Notes under the pieces: model-generated
Seen by the model: only the letters and a program-made list of their open reading frames with translations
What the model was told of the DNA's origin: nothing
The model's database searches: none
NCBI GenBank assembly: GCA_030068145.1
Contig: JAPJBO010000285.1
Span: 1-64,000, forward strand
Source of the DNA: Diplonema papillatum
Taxonomy: Eukaryota > Euglenozoa > Diplonemea > Diplonemida > Diplonemidae
Reading direction: 5' to 3'
Length of the DNA stretch: 64,000 nucleotides
Shown: piece after piece, positions 34,077 through 44,375 of the stretch
Layout: each line of letters begins with the position of its first letter
Numbering within the stretch: the first letter of the stretch is position 1
Program-made: the position numbers and the translations under genes

Positions 34077-34710
34077 CTGGGGGGGTCAAATACAATAGGT
34101 ATAATATTGTATTTGCTGGGGGAGGCTAAAGAAAACCGGGTTTTCAAAAGTCTGGGTGCTGAAAGTCTGGTGTACAGGCACTTGGGGGTCAACAATGGAG
34201 GAAATTTGGCAAAAACGTTGCGGGACGGAAAGAGCTATCCCTGGCATGTATCGGCACCTTTTCGACACTCGATATAGCCTAAAATCTGGCCCCCAGATGG
34301 CACTTCAGACTTTGGAAAACCCACTCCGCCAGGAATCGAACCAGCACCCTCAGCACCACATGTGGGTGTGGGAACCGCTGGACCACGTGCTAAAAAAAAG
34401 CGGGCCATTTATTTTTGGGCTCGGGTGGTTCTCAGAAATTGTTGAACCCGAATCCGAGGAAAAGCCATCGACAACGAAATCAAGCAGTAAGATTGGACTC
34501 CCGGCTTCAGGAGTGTTCCACATTGAAACTTCTCTCGAAAAAGAAGCTGCTCTCGAGTGGGGAAGCCCGTGGAAGCCCCTGCAAACCCCCACTGAGGACA
34601 AATAATATTGTATTCCAAGACTATGCTCACCAAAACCCCCTTTTCAGCGTACCTATTGTATTTGCCAATAATATTGTATTTGACTACCTACAGTATTTGA
34701 CCCCCCCCAG
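34077..34710. mobile_element. TA-flanked inverted-repeat element with tRNA-like core, copy 1
   Basis: Ends CTGGGGGGGTCAAATAC and its inverse GTATTTGACCCCCCCCAG, each flanked by TA. Subterminal motifs aataatattgtatttg occur at both ends. No transposase: non-autonomous. The LINE flanks (cgcacc on one side, gacaacgc on the other) indicate insertion at a single TA, as in Tc1/mariner-type transposition. A second copy is at 53966-54628. Confidence 0.9.
34332..34385 (-). promoter_or_regulatory. tRNA-like Pol III internal promoter (A and B boxes)
   Basis: On the minus strand, TGGTCCAGCGG (34385-34375) fits the A-box consensus TRGYNNANNNG and GGTTCGATTCC (34342-34332) is a perfect B box, 32 nt apart. 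TTTT follows about 14 nt downstream, a Pol III terminator. Stem pairing is poor, so this is a tRNA-derived sequence and not a functional tRNA. Confidence 0.65.
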
Positions 34711-35139
34711 TAGACAACGCAGGGAGCAGACGCCCTGGCGCCACCTGGGAACCCCTGAGTCGGCGCAGCTTAGGTCGTTGATGGCCCTCATAAGGTACCC
34801 TATCTGCAGCCCTTTCTCGGCGAAAGTCTTCCCTGAGTTTCGACCGTGTGTATGCCTCGAAGTCCAGAGCAAGTTCCACGCACGATTGGAGCTGTCCCAG
34901 GTCAGATTCCGCAGCCAAAAGACCAACGTCGCAGCGAAACACGTTCCGAGAGTATACCATATGAATTCACTACCACGACAGAAAGGTAAGCACACCCGAA
35001 ATGTCAGAAGAGGTTCCTTCATCTTTTTCGACTTCGTCGTGAACAGCCGACAACTGCTTGTTTGTTTCATTAAAAATGTAATTCCCTTATATCCCGTATG
35101 TCCCATTGGGATATAAGGGAACAAAATTTGTTGACCACA

Positions 35140-35410
35140 GAACCTGGCCAGACCAGTCAGTCCGACCAGCCCGGACTGACCAGACAGCCTGGACAGACCA
35201 GACAGTCCGACCAGCCTGGTCAAACCAGACAGCCTGGACAGCCTGACCAGACCAGTCAGTCCGACCAGCCCGGACTGACCAGACAGCCCGGACAGCCTGG
35301 ACAGACCAGACAGTCGACAAGCCTGGCAGGCTGGAGGCTGGAGCCTGGCCAGTCTAGTCCGGCTGACCCAGAGTCCGACCAGTCTGGACTGCCTGACCAG
35401 ACCAAACCCT
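35140..35410. repeat. GACCAGaCAG/CCTGGACAG minisatellite
   Basis: Irregular 5-10-bp units (gaccag, acagcctg, agtccgacc) fill about 270 bp. All frames are open because of the repeat. Confidence 0.85.
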
Positions 35411-35754
35411 GGCGGTTGGTGCTGCAAGATCAACAGGAACGGTGGTCTTCTAGGTCCTTGGTTTCTTTCAATGGGAAAAACGGGACAAAATTAGTTACCC
35501 AATGAACAGATGCAGAACCCCCGGTACAAGGTTGTTAAAAGTCAACACGAATCACAGGACGTGGAACATGATTCGTAGGACCGCGGCAGGCAATAGGCTC
35601 GGTCAGGACTGATCCCTCACACCGAAGTGATCACGGGTTGTCTTGTTGGGCTTTAGAAAACCCCCCAGGTGACAGCAAACCTGCCCCCAGAGCAAACTGG
35701 AACTGGTCTTAATTTGTACTTTCTAGCTTTCATTCGATACGTTTGCAGTAGTCC

Positions 35755-36305
35755 CGCAAATACACCCAGCAGATCAAAGAAAGGGGGAAACGTGGAAAAT
35801 GCAGATCAAACGGGAGTAGAATGTGCGCACGCTTATCCGTCTCTTGACTTACTATGCCGTGTTCTGAAAGCTGTCGAGGGGCCCCTCCATAGGTTCTCGC
35901 ATGATTCGTTCGCCTTTGTAACACTATCCGTTTGTAGTAGGCTTCGCAATTGTGTTCTTGCAATATCTAACCGAATGGTGGGTGGCGGATTTCCGCGCTC
36001 GTGCGCAAGACACAATTATGCTGCTTTTGCAGTGCAAGCTGAACCCGGTTCGCGACTTCGGTCGCGGTAAAGTGTTACAAAGTCTTCGGCTTTCAGATCC
36101 GGATACGCGTATGCAACAGATAGTTAGAGGTCACTTGAAGGATACCCGTGTGCAGCGTTCGAAAGAGTTTGCGTATCTGGAGTCTTATTTTTTTGGGGGG
36201 AAGGCCCTTTCGACCCTGTATTTTTTGAGAAGATTTTTGAAACAGCCCGAAGATATTCGTCGATTCCTGATATTCGTCCAGCGTAATGGTTGTCCAGATT
36301 ACTGA
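35755..36305 (+). repeat. shared interior block with short ORF, copy 1
   Basis: About 35755-36190 matches 55335-55830. Both copies keep a frame after a common TAA that includes FLQYLTEWWVADFRARAQD and NPVRD. This copy runs on to 36305 (DIRRFLIFVQRNGCPDY). Function unknown. Confidence 0.6.
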
Positions 36306-37154
36306 CCGTGAGAAAGGGTTCCAAGTACATGCTCTCAATTCTGTCTGAGTGCGCGACGCAGTTTCCCGATAGCCACCGCGTGCCTTCTGTGCCAGGGGTC
36401 GAATACGTTTACTTGCTGACCGGTGCTAACGTTGTAGAAGGCCCACCTATCAGCCTGAGTTCAGCTCCACAAGGTTCGTTTCGTGAAGGCAACTCATGAT
36501 CACTTCGGTGTGAGGGTACTAGTCCTGCTAGAAACTACTTGTGGCCGCCTGCTCAGTTGTGTGGTCTTCTCTCCGTACAGTGCATTGACCGGGATATAAG
36601 GGCATTACACCTTTAGACAAACCAGACGTGCCAAATAACTGTTATTATTCGACCCCCCTTTAAACGCAGCCTCAGATTTGGAATTTCTTTGTTTCAACGG
36701 CACCAAACGTCCCCCCGATTAGTCGCTACGACCCCCGGAAGAAGAAGAAAAAAGAAAAAGGCCGCTCCTGGTCCAGGAACGTGACGGTCAACCACAGTTT
36801 GCAAAGCTTGAGTCGGAGGCAGCACAGTGCTACAACCCCGTCCGCTCTGCCCTGCGGCTGACCGTCTCGACGAGCGCGAGCGCCAAGCCCCAAGGTGCGC
36901 CACGCCTTGGTGGTTTAGTTTGGGAAATCGGTAGCCATTTGACCCGTAGGCCCGTGGCTCTGCAGTACCGCCGCTTGGCTCCCGTGTAGCAGGCTTTCCC
37001 TGGGTACCATCGACCCCCGGGAAACCTTTTTAGAGGGGTCCCCCAATAATCGTCATGACCACAAATTTTGTTCCCTTATATCCCAATGGGAAAACATTTT
37101 TTGTTCCCTTATATCCCTCACCTTCATTAAAGCATTCCAGGAATTAGGATTTCG

Positions 37155-37200
37155 TAATTGTCGAACGCTGATGCCCGGCACAAAACCCAGGTATGAGTGA
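37155..37200. repeat. relic of the DIRS terminal repeat
   Basis: gtcgaacgctgatgcccggc then acaaaacccaggta resembles ttgaacgcttacgcccgcca then ctaaacccaggg of the direct repeats at 55992 and 60454. Diverged and isolated. Confidence 0.45.
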
Positions 37201-37383
37201 GGGTTGGATGGAGAGGGCGCAGGCGTGCGCTTTGAAGAAGGCCGTGGAAGTCGGCTGAACCGGGAGCTACCGGAGAAGGTGTGTATGTGCTTGGCTGTTA
37301 CAACCTGGCTCGATTACGGGATGTTAAAACCTCGGGGATAAAAGACTGCGTGTTTTTCCCGTTCAAGAAAAAAGGTTACATAC

Positions 37384-38213
37384 TGCCAATCCTGACATCC
37401 GGTCACAAGAAACTGACTGTTGCGGCTGAAGGTGGCGCAGGACACAACCTTTGGGTGCTGGTAAGTCATTAGTTGCCTCGCTGTTGCCATGTCCCAGACA
37501 ATGAGAGAGCAGTCACGCGATGTGGTCGCTAAGAACTTGTCGTCATTCGAAATTGTTGCACTGGTTACGGTGTCACAGTGACCTACGAAGCTCTGCACTT
37601 CTCTTCCAGTGATCGTTTCGTAGCACATGATGACGGGTGAAGTTATGCAACTGACGACATAGTGTTTTTCTGACGATGTGATTGCGAGGCATTTGATACG
37701 TGAAGGCCGAGCTGGAAGGTCACGGGTATGGAACGACCAGATAGTTTTGTTGTTACGTCGAGAGCGTGCCGGTTGTGACTTCAGATCAATATGTTTAGCA
37801 TTGGTTCCTGTCAACGCGCCAGTACCCCTACCCTTCTTCACAGGGCCTGCTGGAGGAACAGGTGCCTTTTGTTTGTCATCCTTCTTCTTTTGCGGTGCAT
37901 CCGGCATGGCAATGCTGAAGTCGCCAAACACGAACATGTCGTCGTCGGAAGGCTTTTTCTTGTTGTCGAAGTCTTGTTGAATTTCCTCATCCATCTCATT
38001 CTCAAGCGCGACTGCAAAGTCACTGAAGGCAAAGACTCGTGGATCCGGCTCCTCGTCCACAATGTCAAGGTCGACGTCTACCCGATTTGCCAGATAATTC
38101 TTCTTGTTGGCCTTCAATTGAAAGTCGCCAAATGTGAAAGATTCGTCGGCAATCATGTCTTGCATCATCAGATCCTCGGCTGTATTTTTCCGTGTTTGAG
38201 TAGAAGGGTCCAT
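37384..38213 (-). CDS. WD40 protein gene, N-terminal exon
   Basis: ATG at 38213. The first ~100 residues are acidic and hold three copies of an F-x-F-x-D-F motif: ESFTFGDFQLK, RVFAFSDFAVAL and DMFVFGDFSIAM. A Lys/Pro linker follows (PQKKKDDKQKAPVPP), then WD blades: KTIWSFHTRDLP, IKCLAITSSEKHYVVSC, VIMCYETITGREVQSFVGH, then TSATISNDDKFLATTSRD with SLIVWDMATARQL, and KVVSCATFSRNSQFLVTG. The exon ends CAGGATTGGCA|GTATGT, a classic donor, two bases into a codon. The last exon is at 31766-32320, about 5 kb away. Likely a scaffold; no specific family assigned. Confidence 0.8.
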
Positions 38214-38313
38214 TCTTAAAGTGCGCTAACGCACGGTATTCACCGGTGAATGGCAGCTGGCCTCAACACGGCTTAGACATCGCGGTGTTTCATGAGTATG
38301 AGACAAAGCATAC

Positions 38314-38420
38314 CTTGCGAGGGATTTGTTTCCTCTTCTCTGTCATTGCTATGGGATATTAGGAAATCCCCAAATATAAAGTCTCGCTGTGTGAGTTCGG
38401 GTACGCATCCAGACGACCTC
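38314..38420 (-). CDS. possible upstream exon of the WD40 gene
   Basis: The frame reads ELTQRDFIFGDFLISHSND, matching the F-x-F-G-D-F motif repeated in the next exon, and ends CTCGCAAG|GTATGC. Phase would join it to an AG inside the next exon (gatgcaag|acatg) giving SQDMIADESFTFGDF, so it may be an alternative first exon. The 5' limit is not determined. Confidence 0.45.
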
Positions 38421-38741
38421 GGCAAGCCTTTACGGTAACGGGAAAATGAGCTGATCACAAGAAGTGGGTAGGAGACGAGAAGAGTCCAGCGATGCAGAAG
38501 TATGTGTGCATGGCTTGGCACATGCCAGCTTTCTAGATTCTTTCTTCTCTCGAAAGAACAACTCAATAAGTGAACCGGCGTCATGCTACTAATACATCCT
38601 CCTCCTACTGCGTATACTGGCTCCGTCTGCTGCTTCGTCTTCACCGTCGCGGATGATGCATAAATCGAAAGTAGAAAGGTCAGACAGTGATTCGGTGTGT
38701 TTGTCACAATCGTCGTGACGCCTCAGGACACGGCTTCAGAC

Positions 38742-39203
38742 AAAAGGGGGGGGGGGGTTGGGCAGATGTTTTCTGGTATATACTGGGCATGTGGGGTATA
38801 GGACCCATACCCCCCCAGGAACCATGTTTTCGGGCCGATTTTGGGGTCCAATGCCCTCGGAGAACCTTTTTCTGAGCGCAAACCTCAGTTGTTGTGGACT
38901 TTGAGGCCCCAGGTAGGGTTACGACTGTACAATGGCTACTACTACTACTGGATCTAGCAGGTGTGCCCACGCCCGACACTTTGGCCGCACAGTTAACACC
39001 CCCACACGATGCTGGAGTGCACCGTGCGGGGCCTCGAAACCCACAGAAACAGAGTTTTGCGCTCAGAAAAAGGTTCTCCGAGGGCATTTGGCCCCAAAAC
39101 CGGCCCGAAAAAATGGTTTCTGGGGGATATGGGTCCCATACCCCACATGCCCAGTATCTTACTATGCCATAAAACATCTGCCCAAACCCCCCCCCCCCCT
39201 TTT
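38742..39203. mobile_element. foldback element with ~150-bp inverted arms
   Basis: Left arm runs aaaagggg(n)ttgggcagatgtttt, tactgggcatgtggg, ccatgttttcgggccgattt to ttctgagcgcaaa; the right arm from about 39055 is its inverse, ending cccctttt at 39203. The 160-bp centre is unique. No coding capacity. Confidence 0.9.
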
Positions 39204-39821
39204 GGCATCGTACACGGTGCAGTAGTAAAGGCTTTCACTAGTAAACTTAAATTTTACTAGTGCACTTGTAAAATTTACAAGTGCACTAGTAAAATTTACA
39301 AAAAAAGTGATTTCAGGTGTTTTGGCAGGTGTTTTGGGGTGAAACAAGAAGAAACTGTGGCAAGTGAAGCACACATTCAGAAGAACCGGCTTCTTTTTCA
39401 CCTAACTCGTCAAAATGGGGCTGGGAGAGCAGAGCAAAGTGACAACCCAGTGCTTGAGAGCCCCGCGCGTAGGCAGACCGCGTCAATCCAGATTTCCCCA
39501 CTCCAAGGCAAACGTGAACACTCGAACACGACCCCCGTGTGGCTCGATGCGGTGGGAACACGGGACAATAACATCGGAACAGACGGAGCGCGAAGGAGGA
39601 GGCGTTCTTGTCCTCTCAGAGCAGAGTCGTGCACAGGTACGTCCTGGTACCAGAAATAGAGTTGCACGGCAAAAGACGCTCTGGTATCTTGCTTTTGGCC
39701 CAGGAGGTTACGAATATCTCTGCCTGCGTGCGTCTTGTGCCGGACAGGCTTGGCATCCATTTTTTGGACTGAGTCGTGGGCAACAGTGCGGTCAACTCTG
39801 AAGGGCAAATACCGATAAACG

Positions 39822-39897
39822 GAAATAAGTTGGACCGGACAAAATGGTCCAACTCACCTATTTTGGGCTCTGGTGGTCCAACTTTTGTCCGGCCACT
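39822..39897. repeat. TTGGACCGGAC hairpin repeat, copy 1
   Basis: cggaaataagttggaccgg, acaaaatggtccaa, then ggtccaacttttgtccgg: an imperfect foldback of about 75 bp, related to 41913-42010. Confidence 0.75.
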
Positions 39898-40431
39898 TTT
39901 TTTCGGGGGGTTCTGTGTACTTGGTGCAGTTTTGCGGCTGGCCAGCACTCGCTCCACTCCGTAGTCGCGCATGGGTCCGCCGCCAGGAGTTCCCGAACAC
40001 TGCGCGGCGCTGCGTAACCCGCTGAGTTCCCTCCAGCAACTCGCAACGAAGCACCCTGGCCATGGTCATTGGTCGCCATGGCCCTGTGGTGGAATCACAA
40101 GATCTTCCTTGCGCGGAAGGGTGTTTGATCGCGACCGGTTGCGGTTGGTCAGTGCCGAGGGTGGACCAAGATGCGTCCACCGTCTGTCCCATTGCTTTGG
40201 TAGAGTGCAAACGCAAAACTGCAGAGTGCAAACGAGATGGCTCGAGGTTGTGTGGCTGACAGTGAAGGAAAAAGTATGAGCCGCCAATAAACGACGATCT
40301 TGGTACGCTCAAGAAGAAACCCAACGCATCTCTCGCGCCTGACTACCCATTTGTCACGGGACATTTTTTACCTCATGCCCATCGACCCAACCCCGCCTAA
40401 GTGGATACGTGCCTGGGCGGAAATATGGGAC

Positions 40432-41906
40432 ATTCCCCATTATGCTATTAAAGTTTGCTAATTTCCCCATTATGCTATTAAAGTTGCTAATTTCCCCATT
40501 ATGCTATTAAAGCTGCTAATTTCCCCATTCTGGGGGGGTTTTTTGCTAATTTCCCCATTATGCTATTAAAGTTGCTAATTTCCCCATTATGCTATTAAAG
40601 TGGTGCTAATTTCCCCTTTTGGTGAACATGCTGATTGTTTCCCGCGGACCAGCACAGTGCCAAGACGCTGTGACTTGCAAAGTTAACTGTTCGGAAATAA
40701 GCCGTTTTCTCGAAACAATCTACTGAAAGTAGGCTAAGTAGCGCCGTCGAATCGATTTCATCAAACGACTGCTCGCGTTAGGCACAGTTAGAAAGTGCAA
40801 TGTCATTATCTTCCTCGAAAATGGACAAAACTACTCACAAAAAGTCTTGACCAGACTACCTGTGCTGTACTACGACCGCCAGTAGCCCAGTCGCAGAATG
40901 GGGAAATTAGCAAACTTTAATGGCATAATGGGGAAATTAGCGCCACTTTAATAGCATAATAGTCTGACACCAGACTAAGTTGGAGCAGACTAAAGACAGC
41001 TGCACCGAAGCTAAGCTCTCACTGTCTCAGCGGCACTGTAGCAAAGCAACAGCTTCTGCCAAGTTCTGGCGGAAAAACTCGGGAACCATACTGCAGGCTG
41101 CACTGCAGCGTGGACCTTTGTGGTACTCATTTGGAAATTTGATACATGAGATGAGGCTTTTCATCATTTCATGAGCCCAGTTTGTGTTGTCACAGTTGTG
41201 GATTCAGATACAGTGGAATGCCGCTGCGGTGGCCATGATGGGCGCCGGGTCAAACCCGAAGTGCCAGGGCGGGCACTTCGGGTTGCTGCCATGTCTTGGA
41301 CCAACCAAGGACTCCTGAAGGAGTGTACTGAAGATTTCATGACCAGCAAGCTATTAGCCGTATCCTCACACACGTACACAAATCCAAGGGTTTGCGGGAA
41401 ACCATTCCCGAAACGGTAGGACATGTTCGTGGTAGAGGCCGCGGGAAACTGTGGAAAACGGGTGGAAACCCGCCGAAACCCAAAAAAAATGTTTTAATGG
41501 CATAATGGGGAAATTAGCAAACTTTAATGGCATAATGGGGAAATTAGCACCGCTTTAATAGCATAATGGGGAAATTAGCAGCTTTAATAGCATAATGGGG
41601 AAATTAGCACCACTTTAATAGCATAATGGGGAAATTAGCAAACTTTAATAGCATAATGGGGAAATTAGCACCGCTTTAATAGCATAATGGGGAAATTAGC
41701 AGCTTTAATAGCATAATGGGGAAATTAGCACCACTTTAATAGCATAATGGGGAAATTAGCACCGCTTTAATAGCATAATGGGGAAACTAGCAGCTTTAAT
41801 AGCATAATGGGGAAATTAGCACCACTTTAATAGCATAATGGGGAAATTAGCAGCTTTAATAGCATAATGGGGAAATTAGCACCACTTTAATAGCATAATG
41901 GGGAAT
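40432..41906. mobile_element. element with opposed ~30-bp minisatellite arms
   Basis: Left arm: about six tandem units of ttccccattatgctattaaa at 40432-40620. Right arm: about thirteen inverted units of tttaatagcataatggggaa at 41490-41905, plus two inverted units at 40897-40965. Linkers between units alternate (caccac, cagc, caccgc, aaac). The two outer ends are inverse copies (attccccattatgc ... gcataatggggaat). The 40970-41490 interior has no recognised gene. Confidence 0.8.
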
Positions 41907-41912
41907 CACCCC

Positions 41913-42010
41913 GGAAATATGTTGGACCGGACAAAATGGTCCAATTGTTTTGGTCGTCCGCGGTCCAACCTTTGTCCGGTCCAATATATTTTCGGTCCAA
42001 CATATTTCCG
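41913..42010. repeat. 98-bp foldback with perfect 19-bp ends
   Basis: CCGGAAATATGTTGGACCG (41913-41931) is perfectly inverted at 41992-42010. A second TTGGACCGGAC pair lies inside. It abuts the right arm of 40432-41906. Confidence 0.85.
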
Positions 42011-42342
42011 GTCCAACTTTCTTCTGCTTATGATATGGAAGATCCACGGGGGGTTTCGAGGGCTGAAGGATTCTTGTCACACGAGGGTGCTAGGGGAAGT
42101 TGTTTGGGCTGTTGCCGTGAGAATAGTACTTCTTGGGGTTTGGCGGTTGCTTTGGTCGGGTCGGGGTGTTGGGAACGAACGCGGTGTGCCTACTGCTTCA
42201 TTTTATTGTCGTTGATTATTGGGGTGTTGCTGCCGCTGCCGTGCTTGCGTTCTCACCTTCTTCCTATGCTTGTAGGGCCCATGTTGCCCATTCAGCGCAC
42301 TTGTCTCCCGGGCAGCTGGCACGCGTAGAGCCACACTCCGGA

Positions 42343-42786
42343 TTACCGCGTGGTTCCCTTCGCATAGGCGTCCAGGGCCTGCATTCGGGTGCCCGAACAC
42401 CGGCCTTTGGTCCGCCTCCGGCTGAACCATCTAAGGTGCGCTGTGTCGCCCCCTGTCAGAATGTGTTGAGAGGTGGCCTTTTCGTTGCACCCTCCTAAAC
42501 CACATATCTCCGTTGTGCCGTTTTGTAGAATCGATTGCCTCACTAGCGCACTGCTCCGCTGGACCTCCGGAGTTGGTGCAGCGTCTTGCCGTTGATGCTG
42601 CTCTGTGGCGCGTTTAGTCGCTCTCTGATGCTCGAGGGTCCCCCGTGCAAACCTGCCGATCTCTTCCATCTGCACTAGGCCGGCGGCATCTTGGGCGCAT
42701 ACATATTGATCCACATCAAAGACGCTTCGTCCGTTTAGCACTCTTCCTGCTGCCTCGTCCGCTTTTTCATGTTTACGAAACCTCAC
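42343..42786 (-). pseudogene. possible LINE C-terminal relic
   Basis: The minus frame has CGLGGCNEKATSQHILTGGD, resembling the Cys/His knuckle near LINE C-termini, after a basic Gln/Arg-rich stretch. No RT motifs are visible upstream. A plus ORF at 42800-43088 with CYIDGLCGTPHCGNNNVKIP overlaps the adjoining part and is equally unassigned. Confidence 0.35.
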
Positions 42787-43549
42787 AAATTCTGACTATT
42801 ATGGTCGAGCCCGAGTGTTACATTGATGGGCTGTGTGGAACTCCTCACTGCGGCAACAACAATGTCAAGATCCCTGCTTGGGCAAAGCCTCCGTGCCGAA
42901 GCGTGTCGGGAAATGGTAGGCATGCTCGGACCGACTGGAAGTATTCGCAACAGTCAGGCGGCCGCTTCTGCCCAGGGTTCCCCGCTCCCCGCTCACGTCG
43001 CTATTGTAGAGTGTGTTTCACTGTTGTGAATTTGGCACGACACCACTCACAGTGCGTCTCTCTTGCCTCCGTTTCTTCTCATTTGTAGACGCTTTTCCTC
43101 GGCAGCTGTCAACTAGCTCAACAAAAGTCTCAGGGTAAAGGGGCTGGACAGTGCGTACAGTTCCAGTTGGGTGCGCGCTGCTCCTCTCATCCTTTTTCAA
43201 CGGCGCCGCTGTCTATCAGGGGAGATGATTCCCATCAAGGCCCCCAACAACCCTGCCCAACTCAGTCCGAGGGGTAGTGCACATCGACCAAACCTCCCCA
43301 GTTTTCGATCTCGCAATTTTTCACGCAAAATCCCCTATAAATCACTGTTTTGGACTGAAAAACACCTGAATTCACTTGTAATTTTTACAAGTGCACTAGT
43401 AAAATTTACAAGTGCACTAGTAAAATTTACTAGTGCACTTGAAAATTTTACTAGTAAAACTGTAAATTTTACTAGTAAAAGTTTTTCCTAGTAAATTTAC
43501 TAGTAAAAGGGTCATTTTACAAGTTTACTACTGCACCGTGTACCATATT

Positions 43550-44375
43550 AATCTTCTAAGATCTGCGATCTTATACGACAAAAAGAAAACCCCTCCGAGT
43601 CCCCTCCTTTTGATGTTGTCACTTCGTCAAACTTCCTACTCCGAGCGATTGAATGCAGCAAGCTAAAACTGTGCACATTCATGTGTGAGCCCCGACGGCA
43701 CACAAACTGCAGAGAGTGAACTCCCTGTGAGGTATTCGGTCATTTGCTATCCTATACACTGAGGCTTCATCATGAGGAAAAAACGTAAAGATGGGACAGC
43801 GTGCAACAAGAGGGCAAACCGGTGAGCGGGGAGATTCAGGGGCACTACCGCTTGAACCTTGAGGAAGCTCGAGATGGACGGGCGTGCGCTTCTTTTTGTT
43901 GGCGATCCTTGCGGCGACGGCTGCGGCAACTGCGACGAAGATCGCGCTGGAAAACAGTGGTGAAGCCGAAGGTTTTTTCTGTCTACCAGAATAGCATATC
44001 GATGCCCTGAGGCGACCAGGGGCCGACCTGTTGGGTATGCCGGCCCTTTTGTTGCTTCTGCGCTCATGTAAGGCCGTCATTTTTTTCAACACTGCGACGG
44101 AGCTTCTGTACTTCTTCTCACTCAAGAGTGGCACTTGTGCTGCGGCAATTGCGACGTCTACATCGTGTAGCGTCACCATGGCTACATTTACGGTACTTTT
44201 TCTCGCTTTATGTGGGTTTGTAGTTTACTTGCCAGGTCACCTTTTAGTGTATAAGCGTCGAAACGACATGGCTGCTGCGCCACTTAACTCGAGCACCCTC
44301 TCCCTGCTGGCACTTTGACAAACACCGAAAAGACTTTGTTCTATTATGGTACTTCATGTCGACAAGTTGCTATTT
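43550..44375. other. unassigned region between two elements
   Basis: A minus ORF from an ATG at 44179 begins MVTLHDVDVAIAAAQVPLLS, and a short plus ORF from 44178 begins MATFTVLFLALCGFVVYL (signal-like). They overlap antisense; I cannot choose between them and neither matches a known family. Confidence 0.35.

Larger units (their letters stand above)
34053..34960 (-). pseudogene. LINE C-terminal fragment, split by an inverted-repeat element
   Basis: Two parts, 34053-34073 and 34714-34960, align with 24397-24690 of the LINE. Peptides such as CVELALDFEAYTRSKL and KTFAEKGLQIGYLMRAINDL are preserved in different frames. The element at 34077-34710 lies between the parts. Confidence 0.85.
35102..37090. 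mobile_element. ~2-kb element with ~31-bp terminal inverted repeats
   Basis: Left end cccattgggatataaggg then aacaaaatttgt (35102-35131); the inverse sits at 37061-37090. Extra cccttatatccc motifs lie just outside both ends in direct orientation (35085, 37115). No transposase recognised. The interior holds the GACCAG minisatellite and a block shared with 55335-55830. Lies within the WD40 gene's large intron. Confidence 0.75.
39210..43543. mobile_element. 4.3-kb inverted-repeat element with palindromic minisatellite arms
   Basis: Terminal GTACACGGTGCAGTAGTAAA (39210-39229) is exactly inverted at 43524-43543. Inside both ends are arrays of ttttactagtgcacttgtaa and its complement (39240-39300, 43370-43520). 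Further in, gtgatttcaggtgtttt and its inverse extend the arms to about 130-200 bp. No transposase seen; the interior holds another arm-bearing element (40432-41906), hairpins and a LINE relic. Confidence 0.85.

Noticed and set aside
34332-34400. A functional tRNA gene
   Set aside because: A and B boxes are good, but acceptor and T-stem pairing fail, so only a tRNA-derived promoter is claimed.
39410-39808. GEIWIDAVCLRAGLSS resembling a HET-domain motif
   Set aside because: Only a short look-alike of the WIDALCINQ motif, with no other HET blocks and an overlapping plus ORF; treated as chance.
39210-43543. A simple target duplication for the 4.3-kb element
   Set aside because: Flanks (ggcatc and catatt) share only CAT; too short to claim.
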